Positions 1-6,152 of a stretch of 10,101 nt of DNA are shown piece by piece; positions within the stretch are counted from its first letter, which is position 1, and each line of letters opens with the position of its first letter. Source of the DNA: Candidatus Bathyarchaeota archaeon (GTDB taxonomy: Archaea > Thermoproteota > Bathyarchaeia > TCS64); contig CALGBN010000537.1 in NCBI GenBank assembly GCA_937877765.1, positions 1 through 10,101 on the forward strand. The letters run 5' to 3'. Below the pieces are notes generated by a model. It was not told the origin of the DNA. It ran no database searches and saw only the letters and a program-made list of their open reading frames with translations. A program made the translations under genes and the position numbers.

Positions 1-2286
1 GTTGATGGCGACTACGCCATATTCTGGGTTAAAGTTCCCAGCATACCAGCATATCACATTAAGGTAGAGTCTGGCTCATGGACTGTAGATGGGAACACCT
101 ACCACCACAGAACAAAAATAACAATAACGGAAAACTCTGGTCAAAACCTAACAGACTATCAAGTGCAAGTCGTAATCAACACCAAATGGCTAGTCGATAA
201 CGGATACGCAACGTCGAATGGGAACGAAGTTAGATTTACGGATTCTGAAGGCAACCTACTGAGCTTCTGGAGAGAGACAGACTTCAACACAGAAAAAACA
301 ATATACTGGGTTAAAATCCCGAACCTCTCAGCAAACTCAACAAAAACCATATACATCTACTACGATGAAGAACTAACAGCCGTGACAGATGCAAGCAATG
401 GAGAAGCCACATTTCTGTTTTTTGATGATTTTGATTTGGGTTATTTAGATACTGACAAATGGGTTGAATACGACAGCGGCGGTACATACGAATTCGTGGA
501 TTCATGTATTTACTTAAAACCTGTACTTAATGCTAATAATGCAGTCGCACTGAGAAGCCTGTTGAAACTCACTAACAACATAGAAATACAGGCTAAGATA
601 ATAGCTGAGACAGACACATATTATGACTTAGGGCTAGTTAAAACCGAAAACATAATCACAAACACATGGCATGGACCTGAAGCAGACAACATAGGTTACT
701 GGCTCTGTGCACAACATCGAACAGATACTGAAAATGAATATCTGTTAAGAAGGAGAGACGTGGGAAGCACAACTAAAATCATGGATTCAGGATACAAAAG
801 TCCAATTAAATACGAGTTAAAGTATGTATTGAGATATTTGGATGATGGAGGCATCAAAGGTTTAGGAATACTTACTGATGAAACTGAGTGGTTCAACATC
901 TATGGAACTGACACGACATACCTTAGCGATGACAAATATGTCGTTATATGGCAGGGTGCATATAGTGGTGGATGGGGTGGCTACAGTAAGTGGGATTGGG
1001 TTTTCGTTCGCAAATATGTTGACCCTGAGCCCTCCGTTGAGGTTGAGACTGAGAAAGCAACAATCTACATCTATTATGGTAAGAGCGATGCGACGACGAC
1101 AAGCGACCCAGATGCTACCTTTGAGTTCTACGAGGACTTCACAAGTGACCCAAATACAAATGGTAAGTGGGAGGTGTATAGATCTGTTAATGATGTTGCC
1201 AATGAGTTTGTTTATGACTCGGCTAATAGGAGGGTTTACTTGACTAAGGCGGTTGACAATAAAGGTTGCTTCGCATTCCTCAAGAAAAACGGATCATTAC
1301 TCGACTGTCCAGAGCCAGGATTTGCAATCAAAACTAGAGGAGGTGGTGGTGGAGGAGATGGAGCTGATGGTTGGGCTATAGGTTTCTATAAAGATGCAAC
1401 ACCATATCAGACCTATGGTAGATGCTCACGAGGAGGAAGTCTAGGATTAGCCGCCTATGATGGATCTGCAAACCATCAATCCAAAGGATATGCAGTAGAG
1501 TTTGACAACTACCAGAATCCCTTCGACCCAACAGCAAACCACAATGCTCTTGTCGATACTCTTACAACCATTAACCCTGAGACTCACCATGTAAGAAAGG
1601 ATACCAACATAGCGAATGAAGATAATGCCACTCATACCATTGAAATATACGTTTACAATGGCGTCAAGCTAGTAGTTGATGGCTCACAGCACTTCTCCAT
1701 TTCGTTAACTTTAGATAAGACATACAAGAAGCTTGGTTTTGGAGCAGGTACTGGTGGGTTGAACAATAACCATTGGATTCAGGACTACGTGATAATTAGG
1801 AAATACATCGATCCAGAGCCTAGTCACGGTGCTTGGGGTAGCGAGGAGTCCATTACAGCTCTCTCGCTTTTCGATTCGATCAGCCTCTCAGATGTTGTTT
1901 CGAAAAGCGTGACTAAGCCACTGTCGGACGCCGTATCCCTATCTGAGGTGGTTTCGAAGGTCATTGATAAGCTCCTCTTCGATTCGCTGTCTACCTCCGA
2001 TTCAATGACTAAAGGGGTCTATAAGTTACTGTCGGACTCGATATCGCTGTCGGACTCGATGACTAGGGGTCTCGCAAAGTTCCTGTCCCTGTTCGACACC
2101 ATATCCCTGTACGACTACATGGGATGGGTTTACCCGTACCTAGATCCCGAGAAGCCCCTTGACAGGCTGATAGCCGTGCTAGATACATTAGATAGGATGG
2201 GCTACAGGTTGGAGCAACTGTTAGACGACCCGTACATCGTCTACTTGATCAGATACATGGCTAGGAAGGGGAGGGGCGAGATATAA
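1..2286 (+). CDS. Large modular surface/fibre protein with DUF2341 and L-type lectin-like domains (5' end missing)
   Basis: The reading frame is open from base 1, so the protein is cut at its N-terminus and the first internal ATG (163) is not a real start. In order: the end of one DUF2341 module (IFWVKVPSIPA); a fuller DUF2341 module at about 100-420 (KITITENSG, LTDYQV, IYWVKIPNL, TIYIYYDEE); a beta-sandwich (FFDDFDLGYLDTDKW) to about 1020; the end of another DUF2341 module (IYIYYGKSDATTTSDPDATF); then a legume/L-type lectin-like domain at about 1120-1815. That domain has a Gly-rich loop followed by DGADGWAIGFY and an AVEFDNYQNPFDPTANH metal-site motif at 1492-1542. The tail holds 18-residue repeats and a helical C-terminus. 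These families are carbohydrate-binding or adhesive surface modules. With fibre-like genes downstream I infer a virion adhesin or receptor-binding protein; a host S-layer-associated adhesin is the alternative. The stop overlaps the next start (TAATG). Confidence 0.85.
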   Translation, partial: VDGDYAIFWVKVPSIPAYHIKVESGSWTVDGNTYHHRTKITITENSGQNLTDYQVQVVINTKWLVDNGYATSNGNEVRFTDSEGNLLSFWRETDFNTEKTIYWVKIPNLSANSTKTIYIYYDEELTAVTDASNGEATFLFFDDFDLGYLDTDKWVEYDSGGTYEFVDSCIYLKPVLNANNAVALRSLLKLTNNIEIQAKIIAETDTYYDLGLVKTENIITNTWHGPEADNIGYWLCAQHRTDTENEYLLRRRDVGSTTKIMDSGYKSPIKYELKYVLRYLDDGGIKGLGILTDETEWFNIYGTDTTYLSDDKYVVIWQGAYSGGWGGYSKWDWVFVRKYVDPEPSVEVETEKATIYIYYGKSDATTTSDPDATFEFYEDFTSDPNTNGKWEVYRSVNDVANEFVYDSANRRVYLTKAVDNKGCFAFLKKNGSLLDCPEPGFAIKTRGGGGGGDGADGWAIGFYKDATPYQTYGRCSRGGSLGLAAYDGSANHQSKGYAVEFDNYQNPFDPTANHNALVDTLTTINPETHHVRKDTNIANEDNATHTIEIYVYNGVKLVVDGSQHFSISLTLDKTYKKLGFGAGTGGLNNNHWIQDYVIIRKYIDPEPSHGAWGSEESITALSLFDSISLSDVVSKSVTKPLSDAVSLSEVVSKVIDKLLFDSLSTSDSMTKGVYKLLSDSISLSDSMTRGLAKFLSLFDTISLYDYMGWVYPYLDPEKPLDRLIAVLDTLDRMGYRLEQLLDDPYIVYLIRYMARKGRGEI
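1867..2121 (+). repeat. 18-residue LSDSISLSD protein repeats
   Basis: Four tandem 54-nt units begin at 1867, 1921, 1975 and 2029, followed after a two-residue insert by a fifth partial unit at 2089. Each starts L-(F/S)-D-(S/A/T)-(I/V/L)-S-(L/T)-(S/Y)-(D/E) and ends in a K/R-containing stretch. The DNA is also partly repeated (CTGTCGGACTC occurs at both 2029 and 2047). Such Ser/Asp/Leu repeats are common stalk segments in phage and archaeal surface proteins. A stalk role here is inference. Confidence 0.75.
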
Positions 2287-3455
2287 TGCTAGACGTGATC
2301 AAGTGGCTCAAGAAGCTGAAGGAAGCGATAACCCAAATGTCAGACCTGATATACGCACACAAGGGCAGGCACAAGCCAGGAGGAGCAGACGCCCTCTTCC
2401 CAGCCGACTTCAACATAGAGCCTGCAAGCGACAACACCTACGACCTCGGCACGTCAAGCTACAGATGGCGGAACCTTGAGCTTGCAGGCTACGGCAACCT
2501 CGGAAGCCTAAGAATAGGCGGAACCGAAGTTATAACTTCCGGAAGGGTATTACAGAACGTAACTTCAATTGCTCAATCCTTACTTCCAGATACAGATAAT
2601 ACTAGAGATTTGGGGAGTGACAGCTATGAATGGAGACATGCATACATAAGAGGTATTTTATATGGAAATAGTTACTATACTTATGACCAAGCTGGTAATA
2701 GAGTTCAGTTTCTTATAAGAGCGGTGGCAGCACCAAACACACACTTCCATATTTTCCCAAATTACACTAAGCCAGCAGACGCTACGGACATCACAGTTTG
2801 GTTCGGATATAACTCAGAGATACTAAAATATGAATTTAAGAGCAAGTGGACTGGTTCAAACGTGTCTTTACTATCGTTAAGGGGTGATGAACTAGTAAAT
2901 TATTCTAGGAGTTTCTTGCCTTTCTCTGATAATGCCTATGACATAGGCTCTTCAAGCTACGCTTGGCGGCGCATCTTCGGATATGTACACCGCTTCGTTC
3001 CGACTTCCCCTCCAGCTAGCCCGTTTGAGGGCGACGTTATCTACGACACAGCAGACAAAGCCCTCAAAGTCTTCAACGGCACGGATTGGTTGCCCGTAGG
3101 CAGGGTAGTCGTCCCATTAGTCTTCGACGACACCCAAAAGTCCGTCTCCGGCACAACCGAAACCGAGGTCAAACACTTCAGGTTCTCCAAGACCTCAAGC
3201 TACACCAACTGGAAGAAGCTGACGGTTGTAGCTTCCCTATGGGTTGACGGCGGGACTGGCACGCTCAAAATCTACATTAACGATGAAACATCACCAAGGC
3301 TATCCCTATCAACTACCAACACTAGCGAGTCAGTTGTCTCAGGTGAGATAGACATAAGCGATTTAGGTGAGGGAGTACATACTTTACGTGTTAAGCTGGT
3401 GAACGATGGAAGCTACAACACCTACACGGAGCTGTTGGAGGTATACGCACAATGA
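2286..3455 (+). CDS. Tail-fibre-like protein with three DNxYDLGSSSYxW repeats
   Basis: 389 residues, no cysteine at all. The N-terminal 25 residues are helical, followed by HKGRHKPGGADAL (about 25-37), a motif frequent in phage tail-fibre proteins. Three copies of a short beta repeat follow at residues 45-68 (SDNTYDLGTSSYRWRNLELAG), 101-123 (TDNTRDLGSDSYEWRHAYIRG) and 212-233 (SDNAYDIGSSSYAWRRIFG). Then come a PxSPFEGDVIYDTADKALKVFNGTDW tail-fibre-type segment (about 241-269) and a C-terminal beta-sandwich-like domain of about 90 residues (VASLWVDGGTGTLKIYIND). The start ATG overlaps the previous stop by one base, with a GGGGAGGGG ribosome site about 10 nt upstream. I infer a virion fibre. 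The middle (about 2540-2960) is AT-richer than the ends, suggesting domain exchange. The stop overlaps the next start (ATGA). Confidence 0.85.
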   Translation: MLDVIKWLKKLKEAITQMSDLIYAHKGRHKPGGADALFPADFNIEPASDNTYDLGTSSYRWRNLELAGYGNLGSLRIGGTEVITSGRVLQNVTSIAQSLLPDTDNTRDLGSDSYEWRHAYIRGILYGNSYYTYDQAGNRVQFLIRAVAAPNTHFHIFPNYTKPADATDITVWFGYNSEILKYEFKSKWTGSNVSLLSLRGDELVNYSRSFLPFSDNAYDIGSSSYAWRRIFGYVHRFVPTSPPASPFEGDVIYDTADKALKVFNGTDWLPVGRVVVPLVFDDTQKSVSGTTETEVKHFRFSKTSSYTNWKKLTVVASLWVDGGTGTLKIYINDETSPRLSLSTTNTSESVVSGEIDISDLGEGVHTLRVKLVNDGSYNTYTELLEVYAQ

Positions 3456-3892
3456 GCATAGACGTTAGGACTTGCTATGAATGTCAGGTATGCTACTCCT
3501 GCCAGTCATGCGACGCATGTCAAAAGTGCAACACCTCATGCTACTACTGCTACGGCTGTCAGAGCTGCAACACATGTCAGGTCAGGTACAGCTGTGCAAC
3601 CTGCTACTCCTGCCAAAAATGTTATGGGACGTGCCAAAACTGCAACACCTGCCAGAAGTGCAACACTTCATGCTACTCGTGCAATTCATGTCAATCCTGT
3701 TACTCATGTCAGATATGTGAGGCAACCTGCTATGGCTCATGCATGAATTGTCAATCATGTGTATCCTGCCAGAACTGCAATACATGTCAATCATGTGATA
3801 TTGGATGTTACCTTTGCTTCACATGTGAGGTGTGCGCTCAATGTCAAGTCTGCGATTCATGTCAATTATGCTACGACTATGATGGGTGGTGA
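3452..3892 (+). CDS. Giant Cys-x-x repeat protein 1 (42 Cys in 146 residues)
   Basis: Apart from residues 1-7 (MSIDVRT) and the aromatic tail YDYDGW, the protein is a continuous C-x-x repeat, from Cys8 to Cys140. Between cysteines the first residue is mostly Q, Y, N, V, E or D and the second S, T, N, V, A or K. The 3-residue spacing is broken by single-residue insertions giving CxxxC at 26-30, 57-61, 70-74, 89-93, 93-97 and 115-119; Arg45 replaces one expected Cys. Blocks starting at 8, 30, 74, 97 and 119 are 22, 44, 23 and 22 apart. No signal peptide, leader or peptidase site is visible. GGAGGT at 3437-3442 is the ribosome site, and the start overlaps the fibre stop by 4 nt, implying coupled translation. 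The co-directional radical SAM gene suggests post-translational modification of the cysteines (inference). Disulfide ladders or metal-cluster binding are alternatives. I do not recognise a named family. Confidence 0.9.
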   Translation: MSIDVRTCYECQVCYSCQSCDACQKCNTSCYYCYGCQSCNTCQVRYSCATCYSCQKCYGTCQNCNTCQKCNTSCYSCNSCQSCYSCQICEATCYGSCMNCQSCVSCQNCNTCQSCDIGCYLCFTCEVCAQCQVCDSCQLCYDYDGW

Positions 3893-4362
3893 AGTAAATG
3901 TCGTTGAACGTTAGGAGGAGGGCCGTCAAGACCCCTGACCTGAGGGACGTCGAATGTGAGTCATGCGAGTACTGCTACACATGCGACCAATGCTACGCCT
4001 GCTACGGATCATGTGAATCATGCCAATCATGTGTAGGATGCCAATCATGTTATAGCTGTCAAAGGTGCAATGCCTCATGTTACCGATGCTACTCATGCCA
4101 AGCATGCAATACATGCCAATCATGTTATTCATGTTATGGCTCGTGTGAAACATGCCAGTCATGCGTATCCTGCGAAAATTGCAACACCTGCCAGTTATGC
4201 AATGTGGCGTGTTTCTATTGTCAAACTTGCCAGTCCTGCAATGCTTGTCAGGTATGTGCTACCTGTCAAGGTTATTGTGATGTATGTGCTATATGTTATT
4301 CCTGTGAGAGTTGCGTCTCATGTGAGACTTGCAACACATGCATGACTTGCTATCAATCATGC
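3473..4362 (+). repeat. Phased 22/44-residue cysteine repeat array across two genes
   Basis: At DNA level the two genes carry 66-bp blocks; in protein 2 they start at 4012, 4078, 4144, 4210 and 4276. Exact copies of TGCCAATCATGT occur at 4021, 4039 and 4114, and TGTCAATCATGT at 3749 and 3785. Such short direct repeats would allow block gain or loss by slippage or recombination while keeping frame, because units are multiples of 3 bp. Confidence 0.85.
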
Positions 4363-4380
4363 ATTGTAGGCTACTACTGA
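3898..4380 (+). CDS. Giant Cys-x-x repeat protein 2 (44 Cys in 160 residues)
   Basis: Paralogue of the preceding gene, five bases downstream, with a GGTGGTGA ribosome site (3885-3892) that includes the previous stop. A basic 19-residue N-terminus (MSLNVRRRAVKTPDLRDVE) precedes Cys20; its MS-L-N-VR start resembles MSIDVR of protein 1. From Cys20 to Cys155 every third residue is Cys except at regular one-residue insertions. Blocks of exactly seven Cys begin at residues 39, 61, 83 and 105, with a longer nine-Cys block at 127, so the period is 22 residues. Alternate blocks match better (YGSCE at 36 and 80; NASCY at 58 and NVACF at 102), giving a 44-residue super-repeat. It ends in IVGYY. Likely role is a repetitive rod or tip protein and substrate of the downstream radical SAM enzyme; both points are inference. 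The short basic N-terminus could be an enzyme recognition segment. Confidence 0.9.
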   Translation: MSLNVRRRAVKTPDLRDVECESCEYCYTCDQCYACYGSCESCQSCVGCQSCYSCQRCNASCYRCYSCQACNTCQSCYSCYGSCETCQSCVSCENCNTCQLCNVACFYCQTCQSCNACQVCATCQGYCDVCAICYSCESCVSCETCNTCMTCYQSCIVGYY

Positions 4381-4390
4381 ACCCATACTG

Positions 4391-4398
4391 TTAATAAG
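4391..4398 (+). promoter_or_regulatory. Possible TATA box for the third Cys gene and radical SAM gene
   Basis: TTAATAAG lies in the only gap of the module (4381-4432), followed by purine-rich DNA. Its distance to the GTG at 4433 leaves a short leader containing GGGGGTG (4421-4427), a ribosome site. It could restart transcription for protein 3 and the enzyme separately from the fibre genes. Weak evidence from spacing and composition only. Confidence 0.3.
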
Positions 4399-4432
4399 GG
4401 AGGAGTTACGACAGTAAATTGGGGGTGTTGAG

Positions 4433-4765
4433 GTGTCCTGTATCAGCTGTTATGAATGCCAGAACTGCTATGAGTGTCAGACATGCATAAAGTGCGAGGG
4501 GTCATGCGAGTCCTGCCAAGTCTGCGTGGCATGTGAAACAGGTGTCGCACAACCTACATCACGACAGCCTCCACCACAGCCACGATTCCAGCCTCAACCT
4601 AGATTTCAGCCTATACCACCGAACCAGCTGATGGCTAGGATTGAGGAGCTGAGCTCGAAGGTTGATAAGCTTTTGGACAGCATATCGATGCTGATCAGAG
4701 TCCTACAGCCAAGGGTCGAGAGGCGATGCGAGCTTGACAGGGGCAGGCTTGAGGCTACCAGATAG
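4433..4765 (+). CDS. Cys-x-x head, Pro/Gln linker and coiled-coil protein
   Basis: 110 residues, starting at GTG with GGGGGTG five bases upstream. Residues 3-21 hold seven Cys at 3-residue spacing, then CEGSC, then four more (25, 28, 31, 34): one complete 22-residue unit and half of the next, the same grammar as proteins 1 and 2. A Pro/Gln/Arg/Phe linker follows (about 41-64, containing QPRFQPQPRFQP), then a well-formed heptad coiled coil (IEELSSK, VDKLLDS, ISMLIRV) at about 69-92, and a charged tail with one further Cys. The coiled coil suggests oligomerisation, perhaps trimeric as in fibres. The Cys head may dock onto or template the large Cys proteins, or the protein may be an adaptor that brings the radical SAM enzyme to its substrates; these are inferences. 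Its last 32 nt overlap the enzyme gene, pointing to joint expression. Confidence 0.8.
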   Translation: MSCISCYECQNCYECQTCIKCEGSCESCQVCVACETGVAQPTSRQPPPQPRFQPQPRFQPIPPNQLMARIEELSSKVDKLLDSISMLIRVLQPRVERRCELDRGRLEATR

Positions 4766-5915
4766 GTTCGGCAACGTCACGGCTTGGGCTACTTGCAGAT
4801 GCAATTTGGCTTGTGACTACTGCTACGTCTACAAGCTCCATCCAAACCAGCCGAGAGCAGACATGGACGAGGAGACGATAAGAGCCCTCCTAGAGTTCGC
4901 CAAGAACCATATGATCAAGCCAGCCGAAATATGGTGGTTCGGCGGAGAGCCAACAGTTGTCTGGAAAGACGTAATAGTTAGGGCAGTCGAAATAGCTGAA
5001 GAAATGGGAATGAAGATCGGGTGGACACCTCAACACGACGTGAAGTTCGGGTTCACGACCAACGCCACACTATTAGACGAAGCTAAGGTCGAGCTCATGA
5101 AGAGGTATCAGTTCGGCGTTTTGATATCGATTGACGGCACCGAGGAGAAACACGACAAACACAGGAAGTACCATGATGGAAGGGGCACGTTCAAAGAGGT
5201 CTGGAGGGCGATACAGCTAGTCCGCAAGCACCTAAACCCGAACCCGCAGTTGAGGTGGACTGTTTCACCAGACAACTTGGATGGATTGGCGGATGACATC
5301 AAATGGTTTGTGGAGCAAGGCTTGACTGCCCTGGCTTGCGACCCAGTCTATGAATGCAAGTGGTACGAGGAGGACTACGAGAAGTTCAGAAGAGAGATGA
5401 TCAAGCTTAGGGGCTACATGATACAGTGGGCTAGGAGAGGCGTCCTACCCTTCATATTATCGGTCAGGAAGGCTTCCGAGGTCTGGCTGGCGATGAACAG
5501 GGGTTGGAGCTGGACGGATAGATGCGGTTTAGCTCAAGGGGGAATAGGGCTAGACGTCAACGGCGACATATATCCCTGCCACCGCTTCGTAGACACCCAC
5601 GATCCAACGTTGGTCTTGGGCAACGTCAAGACGGGAATAGACCAAGAGAAGAGGATCAGGTTAAACGTGTATTGGCGTGAGTGCAGACCTTATTGTGAAG
5701 ACCCCTCCATGTGCTTTGAATGCCTATACCGACCTGCATGCAATGGAGGATGCTTGGCTATCAACTGGGACTTGTTCGGCGACATGCATGTGGTTCCCGA
5801 GTCCTACTGTAGGATAGCAAACATAGCGGTCGAGGTCTTCACGCCCTTCCACAACTTGATGGTGTGGGAGGGCAATGAGGCTTACAGGAGGACTTACCTA
5901 AACGTCAGGCTATAA
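4734..5915 (+). CDS. Radical SAM/SPASM peptide- or protein-modifying enzyme
   Basis: 393 residues with a TTG start; later starts would crowd the cluster motif. The radical SAM core has CNLACDYC (Cys23, 27, 30; CxxxCxxC) for the SAM-binding 4Fe-4S cluster and the GGEP motif at 70-73, in WWFGGEP. The C-terminal SPASM domain matches the family pattern exactly: Cys264, then GDIYPC with Cys282, then CxxCxxxxxCxxxC (327, 330, 336, 340) and Cys359. This predicts two auxiliary 4Fe-4S clusters; Cys317 and Cys321 are extra. The YPCHRFV...LGN segment resembles the anSME/SCIFF-maturase/QhpD type, enzymes that oxidise Cys or Ser to formylglycine or form thioether cross-links in peptides and proteins. No sulfatase or dehydrogenase is present; the three Cys-x-x genes directly upstream are the obvious substrates (inference). 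The exact chemistry cannot be read from sequence. Confidence 0.93.
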   Translation: MTGAGLRLPDRFGNVTAWATCRCNLACDYCYVYKLHPNQPRADMDEETIRALLEFAKNHMIKPAEIWWFGGEPTVVWKDVIVRAVEIAEEMGMKIGWTPQHDVKFGFTTNATLLDEAKVELMKRYQFGVLISIDGTEEKHDKHRKYHDGRGTFKEVWRAIQLVRKHLNPNPQLRWTVSPDNLDGLADDIKWFVEQGLTALACDPVYECKWYEEDYEKFRREMIKLRGYMIQWARRGVLPFILSVRKASEVWLAMNRGWSWTDRCGLAQGGIGLDVNGDIYPCHRFVDTHDPTLVLGNVKTGIDQEKRIRLNVYWRECRPYCEDPSMCFECLYRPACNGGCLAINWDLFGDMHVVPESYCRIANIAVEVFTPFHNLMVWEGNEAYRRTYLNVRL

Positions 5916-6129
5916 GCGACAAGACGAACGAAGCAATTGAAGCTACGACGAAGCCTATCGTGAACTCAATCATCTGCCTAGACGGCCTATCCCTAGTCTC
6001 AATATAATCAAACGTCTGGTAAACTATGAAGAGCACTACCAATACACACGATATTACAGGGTTTATCCAACTAAAAAATCCCGACAAAGCACCCATAAAC
6101 ACATGGGCCAATAGGTCTCTGAGAGCCAT
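5905..6129 (-). CDS. Small membrane protein, holin-like in shape
   Basis: Minus-strand gene of 74 residues from ATG at 6129 (a TTG at 6132 is also in frame). It has a long hydrophobic stretch at about residues 8-38 (IxxCVLVVLFIVYQTF), a charged hinge (YIETRDRPSRQ) and a second hydrophobic helix (FTIGFVVASIASFVLSLIA). No enzyme motif. The size and two-segment hydrophobic plan fit phage holins and many small archaeal viral membrane proteins, but function is not shown. It converges on the radical SAM gene with an 11-nt overlap of 3' ends. A TATA box and palindrome upstream suggest a separately controlled leaderless transcript, perhaps expressed at a different stage from the fibre/Cys genes. Confidence 0.65.
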   Translation of the reverse strand: MALRDLLAHVFMGALSGFFSWINPVISCVLVVLFIVYQTFDYIETRDRPSRQMIEFTIGFVVASIASFVLSLIA

Positions 6130-6132
6130 CAA

Positions 6133-6151
6133 ACGTTACAAACTATAACGT
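6133..6151 (-). promoter_or_regulatory. Operator-like inverted repeat ACGTTA-N7-TAACGT
   Basis: A perfect 6-bp inverted repeat with a 7-bp spacer sits exactly between the minus-strand TATA box (6153-6161) and the start codon at 6129. It would cover the expected transcription start. A dimeric repressor bound here would block initiation. No other copy was noticed in the window. Confidence 0.5.
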
Positions 6152-6152
6152 C

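Noticed and set aside
163..2286. ATG at 163 as the start of the first protein
   Set aside because: The frame is open back to base 1 and residues upstream (KITITENSG) belong to the same DUF2341 domain.
3477..4345. Long open frames in other phases of the Cys genes (for example 3477-3746 and 4070-4345 on plus, 3582-3794 and 3926-4162 on minus)
   Set aside because: They are forced by the repetitive TGY-N6 codon pattern, show monotonous His/Ala/Thr or Met/Ser composition and lack independent ribosome sites.
3473..4362. CRISPR-like array because of evenly spaced short repeats
   Set aside because: Period is 66 bp within a continuous reading frame, repeats are degenerate at DNA level and there are no unique spacers or cas genes.
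3452..4380. Metallothionein-like proteins
   Set aside because: Metallothioneins are short and rich in CxC; these have strict CxxC spacing over 150 residues with Tyr and Gln. Metal binding is kept as an alternative hypothesis but not as the call.
4734..5915. Anaerobic sulfatase-maturating enzyme in the strict sense
   Set aside because: The SPASM domain is of that type, but no sulfatase or CxPxR/SxPxR target motif is in the window, and the adjacent Cys-x-x proteins are better substrate candidates.
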